Shown: positions 20,530-29,492 of the stretch, piece after piece
Layout: the number at the start of each line of letters is the position of its first letter
Numbering within the stretch: position 1 is the first letter of the stretch
NCBI RefSeq assembly: GCF_026343955.1
Contig: NZ_JAPKNI010000003.1
Coordinates: forward strand, 558,001 to 622,000
From: Kaistia defluvii
Lineage (GTDB): Bacteria > Pseudomonadota > Alphaproteobacteria > Rhizobiales > Kaistiaceae
Direction: 5' to 3'
Length of the DNA stretch: 64,000 nucleotides
Position numbers and translations under genes: made by a program
The notes under the pieces: generated by a model
The model's database searches: none
What the model saw: only the letters and a program-made list of their open reading frames with translations
What the model was told of the DNA's origin: nothing

Positions 20530-21108
20530 CTAGCGCAGTGTTGGTTGGACCATGCATGAACAGCAGGCCTGGCTGAAATCGACCATGCTAAGCCCCGCCT
20601 CCATGTCGGAGGCGCTCCTCAGGGCTTGGTAGGCCGCGTTGATCTCGTTCGAGGCGATGGCGAGCGCCGTCTCGCCGCCGCCGATTTCGCCGAAGCGCCG
20701 GAAATGCCGGAGACCGGCCCCGATATGCGCGAAGGTCGCGTCCAGCTTTGATTTGTGGGCGGCAAGGCCCCCCGGCGCATGAAGCGCCGCCAGCGTTTCA
20801 CCGGCCTTCTGCCAGCGCTCGTCGGCGATCGGCAGATCCGGCAGGTCCAGCACTTCACGCCGGCCGCTGGCCTGGACCAGGATCAGCAGCCCGGCCAACT
20901 GGCCGATGAGCCGGCGAAATGCCTCGTACGCCTTGCCCGCCTCGATGCGGTAGGCGACGACCCGATCGGCAAGCGCCTCGTCGGACCCGCCCGGCACCGC
21001 AACGGCTGTGGCCGTGAACCGCGCCGGCTCCGCCAGGGCCGAGCAATCGTCCCTATGCAGCGTCACGGCACGCTCGAACAACGCCCGCCCCGCCTTGTCA
21101 GTCTGCAT
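20530..21108 (-). CDS. Unrecognised helical protein in the LacI-controlled operon
   Basis: A 192-aa protein I do not recognise. It starts MQTDKAGRALFERAVTLHRDD at an ATG (21108) that overlaps the lacI stop by 11 bp; the in-frame extension upstream is Arg/Ser/Pro-rich lacI shadow. Sequence is mostly amphipathic helix (for example VAYRIEAGKAYEAFRRLIGQ and ETALAIASNEINAAYQALRS) with no signal peptide or membrane span. The C-terminus has a cysteine cluster, QACCSCMVQ, that could bind metal or form disulphides. Tight packing between lacI and the lactonase-like gene makes it a likely member of the same pathway. Confidence 0.7.
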   Translation of the reverse strand: MQTDKAGRALFERAVTLHRDDCSALAEPARFTATAVAVPGGSDEALADRVVAYRIEAGKAYEAFRRLIGQLAGLLILVQASGRREVLDLPDLPIADERWQKAGETLAALHAPGGLAAHKSKLDATFAHIGAGLRHFRRFGEIGGGETALAIASNEINAAYQALRSASDMEAGLSMVDFSQACCSCMVQPTLR

Positions 21109-22141
21109 GGCGATCCCTCGTGGACTGGCGCTCGACGAGGACCGTCGGCGCGATGCGCTGGACGAACGGCTCGGTCGCGGCATGGGCGGAAACCTTGCGG
21201 GCAATATCGACCGTGCTCTTCAACATCGCCTCGACGGGTTGGCGCACCGTGGTCAGGCCGTGCGACGGCCAGGCCGCCATCGCGACATCGTCGAAACCGA
21301 CGACCGAAAGGTCCTGCGGGATGGCGAGGCCCAGTTCGCGGCGCACGCCATCCATGAAGCCGATGGCGAGAATGTCATTGGCGCAGAAGACTCCGTCCGG
21401 TCGGTCGGCAAGCGCGCCATAGGCGGCCGCGGCGCCATAGCCCGCTTCATAGGAGAAGAGCCCGGCTTCGACGCAGATCGGTTCGTCCAATCCGCGCTCG
21501 AGCGTCCGCTCGACGAAGCCTGCCCGCCTTTCGACATTGGTCGAGGCGTCCGGTCGCGCCGCGACATAGGCGAGGCGCCGGTGACCGCGGTCGATCAGGA
21601 AATCGGCGACCATGGCGCCGCCGACGCGGTTGTCGCAGCTGACGCCGAAGCAATGGTCGTCCTCCGACAGCCGATTGAAGAACACGACGGGCGTGCCCTG
21701 CGCCGCGCATTCGTCGCGAACTTCCGGCGACAGGCGCGAGGCGAGGATGATGGCGAGGTCCGGCTGGTAGGTGAGCAGCAGGCGGACGGCGTCATCGATC
21801 TCCTTCGGGGCCTGCGCCGCCACCAGCATGACGTTCATGCCATAGGCGCGCAGGTCCTCGGTCATCCGGGTGACGACCTCCGGATAGAAGGGATTGGTGA
21901 TGTCCGACACCACCAGTCCCACGATGCGCGTCTTCTTGGTGATCAGGCTGCGGGCGAAGGGGTTCGGCCGGTAGCCGATCTCCTGCGCCCGCTTCAGCAC
22001 GGCGTCGCGCGTCTGCTGTGCAATGACCGCGTGCGGATGAAAGGCCCGCGAGACGGTGGACACGGACATGTTGAGGTCGCGCGCCAGATCCTTGACGGTG
22101 ATGCGCGGCTTGCGCTCCCGTCCACTCGCCTTGTCGGCCAT
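21098..22141 (-). CDS. LacI family transcriptional regulator
   Basis: This 347-aa LacI/GalR-type repressor has the N-terminal helix-turn-helix ITVKDLARDLNMSVSTVSRAF and hinge helix (AQEIGYRPNPFARSL), then a periplasmic-binding-protein-like effector domain (IVGLVVSDITNPFYPEV to the C-terminus) typical of sugar or sugar-acid sensing. The ATG at 22141 is preceded by TCGGAGGATTGATC. It lies inside the operon it is expected to control; the palindromes at 24781-24798 and 28431-28457 are the best candidates for its operators. It overlaps the next gene by 11 bp. Confidence 0.92.
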   Translation of the reverse strand: MADKASGRERKPRITVKDLARDLNMSVSTVSRAFHPHAVIAQQTRDAVLKRAQEIGYRPNPFARSLITKKTRIVGLVVSDITNPFYPEVVTRMTEDLRAYGMNVMLVAAQAPKEIDDAVRLLLTYQPDLAIILASRLSPEVRDECAAQGTPVVFFNRLSEDDHCFGVSCDNRVGGAMVADFLIDRGHRRLAYVAARPDASTNVERRAGFVERTLERGLDEPICVEAGLFSYEAGYGAAAAYGALADRPDGVFCANDILAIGFMDGVRRELGLAIPQDLSVVGFDDVAMAAWPSHGLTTVRQPVEAMLKSTVDIARKVSAHAATEPFVQRIAPTVLVERQSTRDRHAD

Positions 22142-22167
22142 GATCAATCCTCCGAGGTCCATGCTGA

Positions 22168-23457
22168 TCAGGCGGCGTTGCGCCCCCCGAATCGACGGAC
22201 GCGGATGTTCGCCTGTTCGGCGTGACCGTGGAATCCTTCCAGCATGCAGAGGCGGGAACAAACTTCACCGACCAGCGCGCTGGCCTCGTCCGTCAGGACC
22301 TTCTGGTAGGTGCAGGTCTTGAGGAACTTGCCGACCCACAGCCCGCCGGTATAGCGGGCGGCCTTTTTGGTCGGCAGGGTGTGATTGGTTCCGATCACCT
22401 TGTCGCCAAAGGCGACATTGGTGCGCGGGCCCAGGAACAGCGCGCCGAAATTGGTCATGTTGGCCAGGAAGTAGTCGGGGTCGCGGGTCATGACCTGGAC
22501 ATGTTCCGAGGCGATCCGGTCGGCTTCCGCCACCATCTCCTCATAGCTGTCGCAGACGATGACCTCGCCATAGTCGGCCCATGACTGGCCGGCCAGCGCC
22601 GCCGTCGGCAGCGTCTGCAGCTGGCGCTCGATCTCGGCCATCGTATCGCGGGCGAGTTTCTCCGAATTGGTCAGGAGAACCGCCGGCGAATTCTTGCCGT
22701 GCTCGGCCTGGCCGAGCAGGTCGGTGGCACAGATCTCGCCATCGACGCTGTCGTCGGCGATCACCAGCGTTTCCGTCGGGCCGGCGAACAGGTCGATGCC
22801 GATGCGGCCATAGAGCTGACGCTTGGCTTCGGCGACGAAGGCGTTGCCAGGACCGACGATCATGTCGACCGGCGCGATCGTCTCGGTGCCGAGCGCCATG
22901 GCGCCAACGGCCTGGACGCCGCCGAGCACATAGATCTCGTCGGCGCCGGCGAGATGCATCGCCGCGACGATCGCCGGATGCGGCCCGCCCTTGAACGGCG
23001 GCGCGCAGGCGACGATGCGCTTCACGCCAGCCACCTTGGCCGTCACCACGCTCATATGGGCGGAGGCGACCATCGGATACTGGCCGCCCGGGACGTAGCA
23101 GCCGACGGCATTGACCGGAATGTTCTTGTGGCCGAGCACGACGCCGGGGAGCGTCTCGACCTCCAGATCGAGAATGCAGGCGCGCTGCTTCTCGGCGAAA
23201 TTGCGGACCTGCGCCTGGGCGAAGCGAATGTCGTCGAGATCCTGCTTCGAGACCTTGGACAGCGCCGCCTCGATATCGGCGTCGCTCAACCGGAAGGCCT
23301 CCGGCGACCAGGAGTCGAAGCGCTCCGAAAGCTCGCGGACCGCCGCGTCGCCGCGCTTGCCGATATCGGCCAGGATGCCTTCCACCGTTGCGCGGACCTT
23401 GGCGTCATTGTCCGCGACCGTGCTCTGATCCTGACCGCGCTTCAGATACTTGGCCAT
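22168..23457 (-). CDS. HisD-like catabolic dehydrogenase (sulfopropanediol/histidinol dehydrogenase family)
   Basis: This 429-aa protein of the histidinol dehydrogenase family has [62 protein letters not shown] and [12 protein letters not shown]. The family oxidises a primary alcohol to a carboxylate in two NAD-dependent steps. The N-terminal MAKYLKRG and its catabolic-operon location place it with HpsN-type and other non-histidine HisD homologues rather than the biosynthetic enzyme. It starts at 23457, after a UUCG-capped hairpin that follows the binding-protein gene. The true substrate, a polyol or sulfonated diol, is unknown. Confidence 0.85.
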   Translation of the reverse strand: MAKYLKRGQDQSTVADNDAKVRATVEGILADIGKRGDAAVRELSERFDSWSPEAFRLSDADIEAALSKVSKQDLDDIRFAQAQVRNFAEKQRACILDLEVETLPGVVLGHKNIPVNAVGCYVPGGQYPMVASAHMSVVTAKVAGVKRIVACAPPFKGGPHPAIVAAMHLAGADEIYVLGGVQAVGAMALGTETIAPVDMIVGPGNAFVAEAKRQLYGRIGIDLFAGPTETLVIADDSVDGEICATDLLGQAEHGKNSPAVLLTNSEKLARDTMAEIERQLQTLPTAALAGQSWADYGEVIVCDSYEEMVAEADRIASEHVQVMTRDPDYFLANMTNFGALFLGPRTNVAFGDKVIGTNHTLPTKKAARYTGGLWVGKFLKTCTYQKVLTDEASALVGEVCSRLCMLEGFHGHAEQANIRVRRFGGRNAA

Positions 23458-23484
23458 TCTCGTTCCTCGTCTCGTCAAAGGGAT

Positions 23485-23508
23485 GGTGGACGGCCGAAGC
23501 CGTCCACC
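23485..23508 (-). other. Intercistronic UUCG-capped hairpin after the binding-protein gene
   Basis: GGTGGACGGC (23485-23494) and GCCGTCCACC (23499-23508) form a perfect 10-bp stem; on the transcribed minus strand the loop reads TTCG closed by C-G, an extra-stable tetraloop. It lies just downstream of the binding-protein stop and before the hisD-like gene. Such hairpins commonly protect the upstream binding-protein mRNA and reduce read-through. The tail ATCCCTTTGAC is not a strong U-tract. Confidence 0.6.
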
Positions 23509-23515
23509 GGTTGCA

Positions 23516-24736
23516 TCAGGGACTTACGGTCGGCTGGATCTTGGTCAGCTTGTAGAGATCCGCCGGCGGCTCGCAGTTCTGGCAGTTGATGCCGGGCTCG
23601 TTCGGCGCCTTGACGATCTCGGCCGGCAGCGGCTGGATCGTGGCGCCCGGCGTCGGCTTGCCTTCGAGCGCCGAGAGCAGCGACAATTCGGGCAGCAGTT
23701 CCGGATTGAACACTTCGGTCACGAAGGACGACGGCACCTTGCCATCCGGGAAGGCGTTGCAGCCGTTCTCGAACGTTTCGCCTTCGCAGAGCTTGACCGA
23801 AGCGGCCGGCACCCACGGCAGCGGATATTCGATGTTCGTCGCCTCGAGCTCCCGCTTGCCGGTGAGGATTTCCATCAACAGCTTGAAGGCATAGCCCGAC
23901 TGCGCCGGCGGCGAACCGGCCGAGACGCCCTTCAGGCCCTTGGCCTGCATGTCCGGATTGGCGAGGGCCAGGCGGAAGCCGTTCGAGTTCTCGCCGGTCA
24001 TCGGCACGAGCTTGGTGCCCGCGTCCTGCAAGGCCTGGATCGCGCCGTACTCGCCGGCCTGTGCCCAGATGCCATCGACATCGGGATGGGCGGCGAGCGC
24101 CTTGGCTGTCTCCTGCTGGGTCGTGCGGTCGTCCCAGTAGGAATAGTATTCGGCCGCGATCTCGATGCCCGGATACTGCTTGAAGATATGCATCGCGCCG
24201 TCGGTATGGCGCTTGTCGACCGAGTTGCCCGGCACGCCGCGGCTCAGGAAGATCTTGCCCTTGCCGCCGAGCTCGTTGACCAGCGCCTGGGCCGAATTCT
24301 CGCCGAACCCTGCCGTGATGTAGCTGACATTGTAGGCGCAGGGCTCCGTGACCGTTGCGTCATAGGTGAAGAACTTCACGCCCTGCTCGCAACCGCGCTT
24401 GATGACGCGGTTGAGCGCCGTCGAGGAGATGGGGAAGGTCACGATGCCATCGGCGCCGGCCTCGATCATGCTCTCATAGGCGGAGATCTGGGCCTGCGGG
24501 TCGGTGCCCGAGATGACCTCGATCAGTTCGACCTGCTTGTCATAGGGCGGGGTGGCGGCCAGCGCCTTGACGATGTTCGCCGCCTCGGACTGCCACGCAT
24601 TGCCGCTATAGCTGAGGCTCAGATAGATCTTGAACTTCTTGTCCTCGGCATGCGCCGAACCGACGAGACCGGCCAGCGCCACCGCTGCCGTCGTGCAGAG
24701 CATGGTGGCCCTGCGGATCCGCTTCCAATTCATCAT
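23516..24736 (-). CDS. Sugar-type ABC transporter substrate-binding protein (RbsB-like)
   Basis: The 406-aa periplasmic binding protein has a Sec signal peptide (about residues 1-30, ending VGSAHA before [15 protein letters not shown]). The body has the type-I fold of the ribose/galactose family ([49 protein letters not shown]). It is longer than RbsB because of a C-terminal extension with a Cys pair ([10 protein letters not shown]), perhaps a disulphide. It is the first gene of a unit preceded by its own operator (24781-24798) and starts after AGAGGAGAGGAAAC. Ligand unknown; it partners the ATPase and permeases encoded upstream. Confidence 0.9.
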   Translation of the reverse strand: MMNWKRIRRATMLCTTAAVALAGLVGSAHAEDKKFKIYLSLSYSGNAWQSEAANIVKALAATPPYDKQVELIEVISGTDPQAQISAYESMIEAGADGIVTFPISSTALNRVIKRGCEQGVKFFTYDATVTEPCAYNVSYITAGFGENSAQALVNELGGKGKIFLSRGVPGNSVDKRHTDGAMHIFKQYPGIEIAAEYYSYWDDRTTQQETAKALAAHPDVDGIWAQAGEYGAIQALQDAGTKLVPMTGENSNGFRLALANPDMQAKGLKGVSAGSPPAQSGYAFKLLMEILTGKRELEATNIEYPLPWVPAASVKLCEGETFENGCNAFPDGKVPSSFVTEVFNPELLPELSLLSALEGKPTPGATIQPLPAEIVKAPNEPGINCQNCEPPADLYKLTKIQPTVSP

Positions 24737-24780
24737 GTTTCCTCTCCTCTTCCCTAACTTTGAATCGACGTCGTGCGTCT

Positions 24781-24807
24781 GGTGAGAACGTTCTCACCGC
24801 CTGTCAA
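24781..24807 (-). promoter_or_regulatory. LacI-type operator in the promoter of the binding-protein unit
   Basis: GGTGAGAACGTTCTCACC (24781-24798) is an 18-bp perfect palindrome centred on CG, as in LacI-family operators. On the minus strand TTGACA (from 24807 to 24802) precedes it, so the palindrome fills the -35 to -10 spacer. The core TGAGAACGTTCTCA recurs in front of the ATPase gene at 28431-28457. Confidence 0.8.
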
Positions 24808-24834
24808 AAAAACGCACGTCCTCGCCGCCTCCCG

Positions 24835-25848
24835 TCAGCTTCGCTTCGGCCGTCGCAGCCTGGCGAAGAACTCCTCGCGCATGAAGAACAGGGCGGCGAC
24901 GATGATCCCGCCCTCGATCACGGTCCGCCAGCCTTGCTCCAGGCCGATCGCCGCGATCACCGTGCCCAGCGTCGTCAGCAGCACCGCGCCGCCGACGGTG
25001 CCGATGAAACTGCCGCGCCCGCCGAGGATCGAAGAGCCGCCGATCACCACGGCCGCGATGCTGGGGAGCAGATAATTGTCGCCCATCCGCAGCGTCGCGC
25101 CATTGGCATAGCCGACCAGCATCATGCCGACGAAACCGGCGCAGATGGCGCTGACGACATAGGCCTGGGTCGTGACGGGACCGATGGCGACACCCGCCAC
25201 CCGCGCGGCCTGGTCATTGGCGCCGATGGCATAGAGCTTGCGGCCGAACACGGTCCGGCTCTGCAGCAGCCAGCCGGCGAGGACGAACAGGAGGACGAAA
25301 TAGACCACGACCGGAATCCCGACCCAGGTCGTCTTCATCAGCGCGGTCATCGCGGCCGGCGAGGCGCCACGCGGCGTACCGCTGGTGTAGCCGAGCGCGG
25401 CGGACGCCAGAATGATCGACGTCGCCATCGTCATGATGAAGGGCGGGATCTTGAGCACGGTGACGCCAAAGCCGTTGAAGGCGCCGACAAGGCCGCAGAT
25501 CGCCAGGATCGCCGGCAGCACGTACCAGTCTCCGCCACCGCCCGCCCAGCCCGTGGCGAGCACGCCGCCCAGCGTGATCACCGCTGGAATGGAGAGATCG
25601 AGGCCGCCGACCAGGATCACGAGCCCCTGTCCGAACGACAGCACGATCAGGAACGAGGCGAGCATCAGCACGGTCAGGACCTGGCTCCAGGAACCGAGTG
25701 CGGGGCTGACGAAGCGCGAGCCGAGGATGAGCAGGATGCTCAATCCGAAGACGATGATGGCGTTGGTAGTCTCTCTCGAAATGCCGCCGCCGCGACGCAG
25801 ATCCGCCGAAGCCTGGAAGGCGGCGCCCTTGGGTTCCGATACGCTCAT
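24835..25848 (-). CDS. Sugar-type ABC transporter permease (RbsC-like)
   Basis: This 337-aa integral membrane protein of the ribose-type permease family has about eight to ten hydrophobic segments. Family-typical stretches are LVILVGGLDLSIPAVITLGG, the cytoplasmic EAA-like loop region FGRKLYAIGANDQAARVAG and GGSSILGGRGSFIGTVGGA. Its start overlaps the preceding permease stop by 4 bp, so ATPase-permease-permease are translated as a coupled set. The operator-promoter for the binding protein follows directly after it. Confidence 0.92.
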   Translation of the reverse strand: MSVSEPKGAAFQASADLRRGGGISRETTNAIIVFGLSILLILGSRFVSPALGSWSQVLTVLMLASFLIVLSFGQGLVILVGGLDLSIPAVITLGGVLATGWAGGGGDWYVLPAILAICGLVGAFNGFGVTVLKIPPFIMTMATSIILASAALGYTSGTPRGASPAAMTALMKTTWVGIPVVVYFVLLFVLAGWLLQSRTVFGRKLYAIGANDQAARVAGVAIGPVTTQAYVVSAICAGFVGMMLVGYANGATLRMGDNYLLPSIAAVVIGGSSILGGRGSFIGTVGGAVLLTTLGTVIAAIGLEQGWRTVIEGGIIVAALFFMREEFFARLRRPKRS

Positions 25849-26852
25849 TTCTTCGCTCCGGCGTTGAACAGGCGCGGCATGAAGCGGCCGAACAGGATGG
25901 CGAGGATCAGGACGAAGCCCTGGAAGATGCCGGTGTAGAAGGACGAGACGCCGCCGGAGAACAGCACCTTCTGCAGCAGCATCAGGCAGCCGGCGCCGAC
26001 GATCGAACCGATCAGCCCGCCCCTGCCGCCGGAGAGCGAGGTGCCGCCCAGCGCCACGGCCGCGAAAACCAGCATCAGGAAGGGCGCGCCGGCATTCGGA
26101 TTGCCGGTTGCCGTCTGCGCGCTGAGCATGAAACCGGCGACGCCATAGAGCATGCCCGCGCCGACGAAGGCGGCGAAGCGCACGCGCGTCACCGACACGC
26201 CGGACAGCATGGCCGCCTGCTCATCCGCGCCGACGGCGTAGATGCCGATGCCGGTATTGGTGCGCAGGAAGACGAGCCAGAGCAGCGCGACGGCGGCAAT
26301 GATCAGGCCGGCGATCGGCACGACGCCGAACAGCGTTCCCGTCAGTTCATAGGAAACCCAGTCGGCAACCATCCCGCCCGGCGCGTCGAGAATGACCAGG
26401 GCCAATCCTTGGCAGACGATCATCGTTCCGAGCGTCGCCGCGATGGTCTGCAGGCGCAGCACGGCGACCAGCCAGCCATTGACCGTCCCCACGACCGCGC
26501 CGATGGCGCAGCAGCCGAGCAGGCTGATCAAGGCCCCGCCGGGTCCTTCCATCGGCCAGACGGCCATGAACACATTGGTCAGGGACACGACGCCGGCGAC
26601 CGACAGGTCGAAGCCGCGGCTCAGAACCACCAGGGTCTCGCCGGCGGCGGCGATCGCCAGCGGCGCGGCGTTGTTGATCAGATTGGTGAAGGTGTAGGAC
26701 GAAAGCGCCCGCGGCTCCCACAGGGCGTAAAGGGCGTAGAGGACGACATAGAGCAGCGTGACGATGGCCGCCCCGCTGGTGAGCGCCCTGACCCAGTTGG
26801 ACTTGCGTCCGCCGCCATTCCGCTCGAGCGGCTGCACCGCGCTGGCACTCAT
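25845..26852 (-). CDS. Sugar-type ABC transporter permease (RbsC-like), second subunit
   Basis: This 335-aa membrane protein is related to, but distinct from, the neighbouring permease, with TLVVLSRGFDLSVAGVVSLTN, GIYAVGADEQAAMLSGVSV and GGTSLSGGRGGLIGSIVGAG. Two different permeases next to one two-domain ATPase suggest a heterodimeric membrane channel. It overlaps the ATPase gene and the next permease gene by 4 bp each. Confidence 0.92.
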   Translation of the reverse strand: MSASAVQPLERNGGGRKSNWVRALTSGAAIVTLLYVVLYALYALWEPRALSSYTFTNLINNAAPLAIAAAGETLVVLSRGFDLSVAGVVSLTNVFMAVWPMEGPGGALISLLGCCAIGAVVGTVNGWLVAVLRLQTIAATLGTMIVCQGLALVILDAPGGMVADWVSYELTGTLFGVVPIAGLIIAAVALLWLVFLRTNTGIGIYAVGADEQAAMLSGVSVTRVRFAAFVGAGMLYGVAGFMLSAQTATGNPNAGAPFLMLVFAAVALGGTSLSGGRGGLIGSIVGAGCLMLLQKVLFSGGVSSFYTGIFQGFVLILAILFGRFMPRLFNAGAKK

Positions 26853-28402
26853 GAACCCGTCTCCAAACCCGCCTTGCGCGGCATACCCTTCGGCACGGCG
26901 GCATGACCCACCAGCGCACCGACCAGGCGCTGCTCCTCAAGATCCTCGCCGTGGAACTCCGCGAAAATCCGGCCGCCATAGAGGACCATGCAGCGATCGG
27001 CGAGATCGGTGACCTCGGGCAGCTCGGATGAATAGAACAGCACCGAGCCGCCGGCATCGGCGAAGCGGCGGATGGCGGCATAGATCGACTGCTTCGTGCC
27101 GACATCGACGCCGCGCGTCGGATCGAACAGCAGCAGCGTCTGCGCGCCGGTCAGCAGGGTCCTCGCCAACAGGGCCTTCTGCTGGTTGCCCCCGGAAAGA
27201 TCGGCGATCGGAAAGGACAGGTAGCGGGCCGCGAGATCGACGCTCCCGGCGACCGAAGCGGCCGCCTTCGCCTCGAGTCCGCTCCAGACGAGGCCGCCGC
27301 GCGAAATGCGGCCGGCCACCGGCAAGGTGATGTTTCCCGCCGCCGTGAGGCTGGACAGAATCCCCTCGGTCTTGCGCTCTTCCGGGACATAGGCGATGCC
27401 TCGGCCGGCCTTCAACGCGCCCTGCGGATTGCGCAGCACGGTCGGTTTGCCGTCGATGTGGATGCTTCCGGCCGCCGGCCTGGCGAGACCGGCGAGGATG
27501 CGGAACAGGTCGCGTTGACCCTGCCCTTCCAGCGCCGCTACGGCCAGCACTTCGCCCTGGCGAAGCGTGAAGCTGACCTCCTTCAACTGCCCGCCAGCAA
27601 GGCCGGCGACGGCAAGGGACGCCGGCGCGGCGGAATCGCGCAACGGACGCGGCGCCTTCTCGTTGCGGACTGCGCGTCCCACCATCATCTCGAAAATGTC
27701 GGCATCGGAAGCACCGGCCAGATCGACCGTCGCGATGCTTCGGCCGTTCCGCAGGACGGTCGCGCGGCTGCAGAGCGCACGGACCTCGGCAAGCCGGTGC
27801 GAGATATAGAGGACGGCCACGCCGCGGGCGGTTATCTGGCGGATCAGGCCGAACAGCCATTCGACCTCGGAAAGGGCGGCCGTCGGCTCGTCGAGCACCA
27901 GAACCCTGGTCGCATGTTCCATGGCGCGGACGATCTCGAGCCGCTGACGATCGGCAAGCGAAAGCGCGGAGACCGTCTCGTCGGCGTCGATGCGCGCGAG
28001 ATCGTAGCGCCGCAGAATTTCGGAAGCCGCCAGGCGGGCCGCCGAAGCGGAAGCGAGGCCGGTCCTGCCCCGCGGCATGCGCGGCATCATCAGGTTTTCA
28101 GCCACCGTCAGGTTCGGCAGCAGGCTCAGTTCCTGAAAGGCCGTGGCGACGCCGTGGCTCCTGGAATCGAGAATGGTGCGCGGCTGAAAGGCGCTGCCGG
28201 CCAGCGTCATCGCGCCGCCATCGGGGCGCACGACGCCACTCAGGATCTTCACGAGCGTGGATTTGCCGGCGCCGTTTTCGCCAAGCAGAGCATGCACTTC
28301 GCCCGGCTGCAAAACGAGGTCCACACCTTCGAGCGCGACGGTGGCGCCATAGGATTTGGAAACAGCGCGGACCGCGAGCGCAGCTTGCCCGTCTCTGACC
28401 AT
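26849..28402 (-). CDS. Sugar-type ABC transporter ATP-binding protein (RbsA-like, two NBDs)
   Basis: This 517-aa ATPase has two nucleotide-binding halves. The N-terminal half has Walker A GENGAGKST (about 38-46), signature LSLADRQRLEIVRAM and Walker B VLVLDEPTAAL. The C-terminal half has a degenerate Walker A (ALEGQGQRDLF) and signature DLSGGNQQKALLARTL, normal for the RbsA/MglA type. The ATG at 28402 follows TTGGGAGGGGCGC. It is the first gene of the importer unit and lies just downstream of the tandem operators at 28431-28457. Confidence 0.93.
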   Translation of the reverse strand: MVRDGQAALAVRAVSKSYGATVALEGVDLVLQPGEVHALLGENGAGKSTLVKILSGVVRPDGGAMTLAGSAFQPRTILDSRSHGVATAFQELSLLPNLTVAENLMMPRMPRGRTGLASASAARLAASEILRRYDLARIDADETVSALSLADRQRLEIVRAMEHATRVLVLDEPTAALSEVEWLFGLIRQITARGVAVLYISHRLAEVRALCSRATVLRNGRSIATVDLAGASDADIFEMMVGRAVRNEKAPRPLRDSAAPASLAVAGLAGGQLKEVSFTLRQGEVLAVAALEGQGQRDLFRILAGLARPAAGSIHIDGKPTVLRNPQGALKAGRGIAYVPEERKTEGILSSLTAAGNITLPVAGRISRGGLVWSGLEAKAAASVAGSVDLAARYLSFPIADLSGGNQQKALLARTLLTGAQTLLLFDPTRGVDVGTKQSIYAAIRRFADAGGSVLFYSSELPEVTDLADRCMVLYGGRIFAEFHGEDLEEQRLVGALVGHAAVPKGMPRKAGLETGS

Positions 28403-28430
28403 GCGCCCCTCCCAAGGTCCATATCGTCAG

Positions 28431-28485
28431 TGAGAACGTTCTCTGAGAACGTTCTCACATTGGCTGACGAAATTTGCCTTGTCAA
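28431..28485 (-). promoter_or_regulatory. Promoter with two tandem LacI-type operators ahead of the importer
   Basis: Two copies of GAGAACGTTCTC (28432-28443 and 28445-28456) lie side by side within TGAGAACGTTCTC-TGAGAACGTTCTCA (28431-28457). On the minus strand TTGACA (28485-28480) is followed after 17 bp by CAATGT (28462-28457), a plausible sigma-70 promoter whose -10 abuts the operators. Sequence identity with 24781-24798 suggests one LacI regulator controls both units. Confidence 0.82.
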
Positions 28486-28604
28486 CCGTAAGAGGGTGCG
28501 CAGCGGACGGCCGCAGCGCCACGGCGATCCCGCTGGATGAGCGCTCGCGCGCAAAGCCCTGGCGGGCGATTCACACGCCGCCAGAGGATGCATCCTCACG
28601 ACAT

Positions 28605-29423
28605 TCAGAGGCCCAGCATGTCATGGACCTGAGCCAGGCTGGTCTCGCGCCCGTAGTCTGCGAGCTGGAAGCTCTCCGCATAAGCGATCGCCGCGCCCCG
28701 CTCCTGGCCATATTTGGCAAGCATCGCCTCCCGCATCGGTTCAGCCGACATGAACTCGTGCCAGTGAGTCAGGATGAACTGCCGACGGATCGCCCAGTCT
28801 TCGCTGGCCGGAACGCGATCGAGAAAGCCGCGCTCGAAGGGGGCAAACTCGAAGAACTGCGTGGCATGCTCGCCGCATGCCCTGAGCTTGCGCTCGATGC
28901 TGGCATCCACATCAACCACGACCTCATGCCGGTGGGTCGCGAGCGCGCCGTAGTCCGTCATTTTCAGACAGACAGGCTCCGCCGCCAGCGGCGGGTAGGC
29001 CGGCACGACGTTGCCGTTGGTGAAGAAGCCGGATGCGTCGCGGACCGCACGACCCGCCATTCGATTGTCGATGTGGCCCGGCTGCTCGTCATGAAACGTG
29101 ATCACGAGATCGGCCTGCCAACGCCGGACGGAGGCGATGATGGCCTTCCGGATCTCCAGATCGGACATCAACTCGCCGTCGTGGATGTCGAGGATCTCGT
29201 AGTCCAGCACGCCGAGATGACGGGCCGCGGCATAGGCCTCGCGAGAACGCCGACGCTTCAACGGTTTGCGCGCCATTTCATAATGACCGGCATCGCCATT
29301 GGTCAGGGACAGGAACTTGACCCCGGCCCCTTTGTCGGCCAGGCGCGCACATGTTCCACCCGCATAGAGCTCGGCCTCATCCGGGTGCGCCTTGATCACG
29401 ATTACCTTGAGCGGATAGGGCAT
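28605..29423 (-). CDS. PIG-L family deacetylase
   Basis: This 272-aa protein has the PIG-L/LmbE zinc motif AHPDEAEL near residues 12-19, TNGDAGHYEMA, and the downstream HIDNRMAGRAVRDA with the second histidine set. Family members remove acetyl groups from N-acetylglucosaminyl conjugates. No signal peptide is seen, so it acts in the cytoplasm. It lies 69 bp downstream of the ROK-family gene on the same strand, consistent with control by or co-transcription with that regulator. The particular sugar conjugate is unknown. Confidence 0.87.
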   Translation of the reverse strand: MPYPLKVIVIKAHPDEAELYAGGTCARLADKGAGVKFLSLTNGDAGHYEMARKPLKRRRSREAYAAARHLGVLDYEILDIHDGELMSDLEIRKAIIASVRRWQADLVITFHDEQPGHIDNRMAGRAVRDASGFFTNGNVVPAYPPLAAEPVCLKMTDYGALATHRHEVVVDVDASIERKLRACGEHATQFFEFAPFERGFLDRVPASEDWAIRRQFILTHWHEFMSAEPMREAMLAKYGQERGAAIAYAESFQLADYGRETSLAQVHDMLGL

Positions 29424-29492
29424 TTCAGCGGAATTCCTCGCAAGAGAGGCGGCGCTGCGAGCGCCAGCATGGATAGGACTGGGGGATGAAAC

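Noticed and set aside
22168-23457. Biosynthetic histidinol dehydrogenase (hisD)
   Set aside because: Family match is real, but the setting in a LacI-controlled catabolic operon without other his genes argues against histidine biosynthesis.
26849-28402. Degenerate Walker A in the C-terminal half of the sugar ATPase as a defect
   Set aside because: A degenerate C-terminal Walker A (EGQGQRDL) is normal for the RbsA/MglA family, unlike the case at 62445-64000.
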